Assembly: GCA_902492545.1 (NCBI GenBank)
Contig: CABULX010000105.1
Span: 1 to 7,518 of the forward strand
DNA from: an uncultured Collinsella sp.
GTDB lineage: Bacteria; Actinomycetota; Coriobacteriia; Coriobacteriales; Coriobacteriaceae
DNA: 7,518 bases
Reading direction: 5' to 3'
Part shown: positions 5,562-7,518 of the stretch, piece after piece
How positions within the stretch are numbered: position 1 is the first letter of the stretch
Layout: every line of letters begins with the position of its first letter
Position numbers and translations under genes: made by a program
Notes under the pieces: generated by a model
The model's input: the letters and a program-made list of their open reading frames with translations, nothing else
Told to the model about the DNA's origin: nothing
Database searches by the model: none

Positions 5562-6956
5562 TTACTTCTTGCTCTCGGGCAAGACCAGATCCACGGCGGC
5601 ATCCTTGGCGGCATCGATGTGCTGAGCCACGACCGGCGTCTGCGGAAGGATCAGGTTAAGGACAATGGCCATGATGGCGGTGGGGGTCACGGCATTGGAG
5701 CCGATGACGGTGGACACCCAGGCAGGCATACCCTCGCCGGCGAGGCAGCCGCTGGCCATCCAAATACCCAGGCCAAAGACGACCGAGGTGCCGACGATGG
5801 TGGTGGTGCGCTGCGTGAGGCCCTCGCGGGTGAACATGCGCACACCGTTCATGGTGATGGTGCCAAAGACGCCGACGGTCGCGCCGCCGATGACAGGCTG
5901 CGGGATGGCGGAGAGCACGGCAGAGAGCTGCGGGAACAGACCGGCGATGGCAAAGACGGCCGCGATGATCACAAAGACCCACTTGTTGACGACCTTGTTA
6001 GAGCAGATGATGCCCACGTTCTGGCCAAGGGCGCTGGTGGGAAGACCGCCCAGCAGGCCGCCGACCATAGAGGTGAGGCCCTGGGACACAATAGCGCCGG
6101 AGAGCTCGCGCTCGGTGGGCATACGGTCGATGGAGCCCAGGCAGGCGGCGGAAACGTCACCGATAACCTGGATGGCGACCATGGGGAACACGACAGCGAG
6201 GGTAATGCAGACCTCGGGATCAAACTCGAGCGCGTAGGGCATGAGCTTGGGAAGGGCGAAGACCTGAGCGGTGGCGACGCTGGAGAAGTCGATCATGCCA
6301 AAGGGGATCGAAACGATCATGCCAACGATCATGCCAAAGAACACGGATCCCAGCTTGAGCGTGCCCTTGCCAAAGTTGGCGAGCGCAAAGACCACGGCGA
6401 AGGTGATAAGAGCGACGCACCAGGCCTGCGGGGTGCCCCACAGCGGCGTACCCATACCGCCGGCCATATACTTGACAGCCGTGGGATAGAGAGAGACGCC
6501 AATGGAGAAGATGACCGTACCGGTCACGACGGGCGGGAATAGCCACTTAATCTTGCTGTAAGCCAGACCAAAGAGGACCGCGACGGCGCCGCCGACGATC
6601 TCGCCGCCCAGCAGCGCACCAAAGCTAAAGCCCGAGGCACCCATGGCCTGGAGGGCCGGGAGGAACGCGAACGAAACGCCCATGACGATGGGCAGGCCGC
6701 CGCCGATGCGACGGAAGGGAGCGAAGGCCTGAAGGGCCGTGTCGATTGCCGAAAGAATGAGCGCGACCTGGATGATGTCGGTGCTCTGCTGGCTATTAAA
6801 GCCGTAGACGCCGGCCATGATGACCGCCGGGGTGATGATACCGGCAAACGAAGCCAGTACGTGCTGAAGGGCACACGGGATCATTTCCTTAACGGGCGGC
6901 ATGCCTTCACGAGTGAACAGGGCTTCAGTGCCGTTCTTAACCGTCTCCTGGGTCAT
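5562..6956 (-). CDS. NCS2-family purine (xanthine/urate) permease
   Basis: A 464-residue polytopic membrane protein with the hydrophobicity and length of nucleobase:cation symporter-2 carriers (14 membrane segments expected). Family landmarks are QH in the first segment (Q31, H32), GVSFAF in the third (93-98), IGD (265-267), and QNVG (312-315) in the tenth. Aligned by eye to E. coli XanQ, S95 sits at the position of Asn93. A small hydroxyl residue there is associated with urate-capable members. XanQ Glu272 corresponds to Q263 and Asp304 to Q292, which is unusual. The likely role is proton-coupled uptake of xanthine and/or urate for the downstream catabolic genes; uracil or guanine cannot be excluded. 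The start at 6956 follows GGTGG (6961-6965) and GAGGA (6968-6972). An in-frame ATG at 7043 falls inside the predicted promoter and would add a basic, non-family extension. It is the first gene of the minus-strand set. Confidence 0.9.
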   Translation of the reverse strand: MTQETVKNGTEALFTREGMPPVKEMIPCALQHVLASFAGIITPAVIMAGVYGFNSQQSTDIIQVALILSAIDTALQAFAPFRRIGGGLPIVMGVSFAFLPALQAMGASGFSFGALLGGEIVGGAVAVLFGLAYSKIKWLFPPVVTGTVIFSIGVSLYPTAVKYMAGGMGTPLWGTPQAWCVALITFAVVFALANFGKGTLKLGSVFFGMIVGMIVSIPFGMIDFSSVATAQVFALPKLMPYALEFDPEVCITLAVVFPMVAIQVIGDVSAACLGSIDRMPTERELSGAIVSQGLTSMVGGLLGGLPTSALGQNVGIICSNKVVNKWVFVIIAAVFAIAGLFPQLSAVLSAIPQPVIGGATVGVFGTITMNGVRMFTREGLTQRTTTIVGTSVVFGLGIWMASGCLAGEGMPAWVSTVIGSNAVTPTAIMAIVLNLILPQTPVVAQHIDAAKDAAVDLVLPESKK

Positions 6957-7043
6957 TTGACCACCAATCCTCGAAATAGTTGTTTTCGCATCTAACGCTC
7001 TATTGTGACGCAGTGCGGGGTTGAGGTTGTGCCTTCGTTGCAT

Positions 7044-7072
7044 ATCGTATTAAAGATGATTCTCATTCTCAA
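7044..7072 (-). promoter_or_regulatory. Predicted sigma70-type promoter for the permease operon
   Basis: On the minus strand, TTGAGA (7067-7072) and TACGAT (7044-7049) are separated by exactly 17 nt. They match the -35 consensus in 5 of 6 and the -10 consensus in 4 of 6 positions. Transcription would start near 7035-7037, giving a leader of about 80 nt before the permease ATG. Confidence 0.5.
7052..7070 (-). promoter_or_regulatory. Fur-box-like sequence overlapping the permease promoter
   Basis: The minus strand reads GAGAATGAGAATCATCTTT, which agrees with the classical Fur box GATAATGATAATCATTATC in 14 of 19 positions. It includes the tandem GAGAAT hexamers and the ATCAT core. It covers most of the -35 hexamer and the spacer, an ideal place for a repressor. 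The region is AT-rich, so chance similarity is possible. Confidence 0.25.
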
Positions 7073-7296
7073 TAATAATTTTTTGTTATCAGACTATTCT
7101 TGAGCTGAGACAATGCATTTCCGCAGGTCAAGAAAGTGTCTGGTCAAAATAACATCTAACTTTTCTTTTGGTCGACCGTTTACCGCCGAATTCCTACCGC
7201 TCGTCTGTATTACGCAATGTACCTGCGAATATACGAGATGAGGAATGGCGTGTTACCATGAGAAAAAATTGTTATGAACATTTCCGATTTCACCCC

Positions 7297-7302
7297 AAGG
7301 AG
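7297..7302 (+). promoter_or_regulatory. Ribosome binding site fixing the GTG start of the regulator
   Basis: AAGGAG lies 6 nt before the GTG at 7309. It supports this start over an in-frame ATG at 7258, which has only a distant GAGGAA upstream. Confidence 0.8.
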
Positions 7303-7308
7303 TTGCCC

Positions 7309-7518
7309 GTGAACGAGACCGTACGTCGCTTTTTGCCGATGGTCGATTTCCTGGAGCAGATACTCGGCAAAAACAGCGAAATCGTGCTGCACGATTTCTC
7401 GGATCCCGACCACGCCATCGTCGATATTCGCAACGGCATCGTGAGCGGCCGCAAGGTCGGCGGTCCCGCCACCGATCTGGCACTCAAGATCATGCACGAC
7501 GCCAAGTATCGCGACCTG
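7309..7518 (+). CDS. YheO/DauR-type PAS-domain transcriptional regulator (partial, runs off right edge)
   Basis: The first 70 residues of a protein whose frame is open to the end of the window. The N-terminus FLPMVDFLEQILGKNSEIVL (8-27), followed by HDFSDPD (28-34) and then NGIVSGRKVGGPATD (42-56), matches the PAS_6 (YheO-like) ligand-sensing domain. Members carry a C-terminal helix-turn-helix (HTH_22) and total about 220 residues; that half is not visible here. DauR, which controls D-amino-acid catabolism, is the best-known member. The gene starts with GTG behind a strong AAGGAG. An in-frame ATG at 7258 would add 17 residues (MRKNCYEHF and onward) with a poor ribosome binding site. It is divergent from the purine permease operon, so it is probably that operon's local regulator and may respond to a purine or breakdown product. 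The family is confident; ligand and targets are inference. Confidence 0.88.
   Translation, partial: MNETVRRFLPMVDFLEQILGKNSEIVLHDFSDPDHAIVDIRNGIVSGRKVGGPATDLALKIMHDAKYRDL

Larger units (their letters stand above)
6957..7308. promoter_or_regulatory. Divergent regulatory region between permease and regulator
   Basis: This 352-bp spacer between divergent start codons contains the most AT-rich sequence of the window (about 7050-7100). It holds a good minus-strand promoter (7044-7072) and a weaker minus-strand candidate, TTGTCT (7108-7113) with GATAAC (7085-7090) at 17 nt. It also has GGTCAA repeats (7126-7131, 7142-7147), the palindrome GGTCGACC (7170-7177), and a near-palindrome ATTACGCA/TGCGAAT (7209-7230). 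A small hairpin CGAAA/TTTCG (6972-6976 with 6984-6988) lies in the permease leader. No convincing plus-strand promoter for the regulator was found; TATACG at 7230-7235 is a weak -10 candidate. No structured purine riboswitch was recognised. Confidence 0.6.

Noticed and set aside
5619..6542. Plus-strand open frame of 307 codons opposite the permease
   Set aside because: Its highly charged, Asp/Gly/His-rich translation is a mirror of a membrane-protein gene and shows no family signature.
6957..7040. Purine riboswitch in the permease leader
   Set aside because: The roughly 80-nt leader shows only one weak 5-bp hairpin and lacks the three-way junction and conserved core of the purine class.
6957..7043. 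Upstream ATG at 7043 as permease start
   Set aside because: The extension overlaps the predicted -10 region, is basic and unlike NCS2 N-termini, and the 6956 start has plausible ribosome binding sequences.
1..7518. Selenocysteine codons or SECIS elements
   Set aside because: All frames are continuous without in-frame TGA. The selenium of this dehydrogenase family is a labile cofactor atom, not selenocysteine.
1..7518. Mobile elements, CRISPR arrays, tRNA or rRNA genes
   Set aside because: No terminal repeats, transposase or integrase motifs, spaced repeats or RNA-gene signatures were seen on either strand.

Overview
This window looks like part of the chromosome of a GC-rich, anaerobic gut actinobacterium, probably a Coriobacteriia member such as Collinsella or Olsenella. 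That placement is an inference from high GC at third codon positions, strong AGGAG-type ribosome binding sites and gene content; it was not tested by any search. No RNA gene, insertion sequence, CRISPR array or phage feature was recognised.

Five genes lie on the minus strand and read from right to left. They are an NCS2-family purine permease (5562-6956), the SsnA-type amidohydrolase (4011-5366), the YgfK-type flavin/iron-sulfur oxidoreductase (863-3862), a small ferredoxin with four [4Fe-4S] motifs (372-851), and the N-terminal part of a xanthine dehydrogenase (1-359, running off the left edge). YgfK, the ferredoxin and xanthine dehydrogenase are packed with gaps of 11-12 bp and are almost certainly co-transcribed. 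Permease, ssnA and ygfK are separated by longer gaps (195 and 148 bp) that contain clear stem-loops. A divergent gene on the plus strand (from 7309, running off the right edge) encodes a YheO/DauR-type PAS-domain regulator.

This gene set matches the known selenium-dependent molybdenum hydroxylase / anaerobic purine (urate, xanthine) catabolism cluster. The likely scheme is as follows. The permease imports xanthine or urate. The dehydrogenase exchanges electrons with the purine ring at its molybdenum centre. The electrons pass through its [2Fe-2S] clusters, and then probably the ferredoxin, to the FAD/NAD(P)H and Fe-S centres of YgfK. SsnA performs a hydrolytic amidohydrolase step. The regulator probably senses a small ligand and controls the divergent operon. 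The electron path and the regulatory logic are inference.

The points most worth a second look are these: the RnfB-like ferredoxin lodged between YgfK and the dehydrogenase; the structured leader in front of ssnA, with mutually exclusive pairings; the permease, in which two normally acidic substrate-site positions are glutamine; and a Fur-like sequence overlapping the predicted permease promoter.
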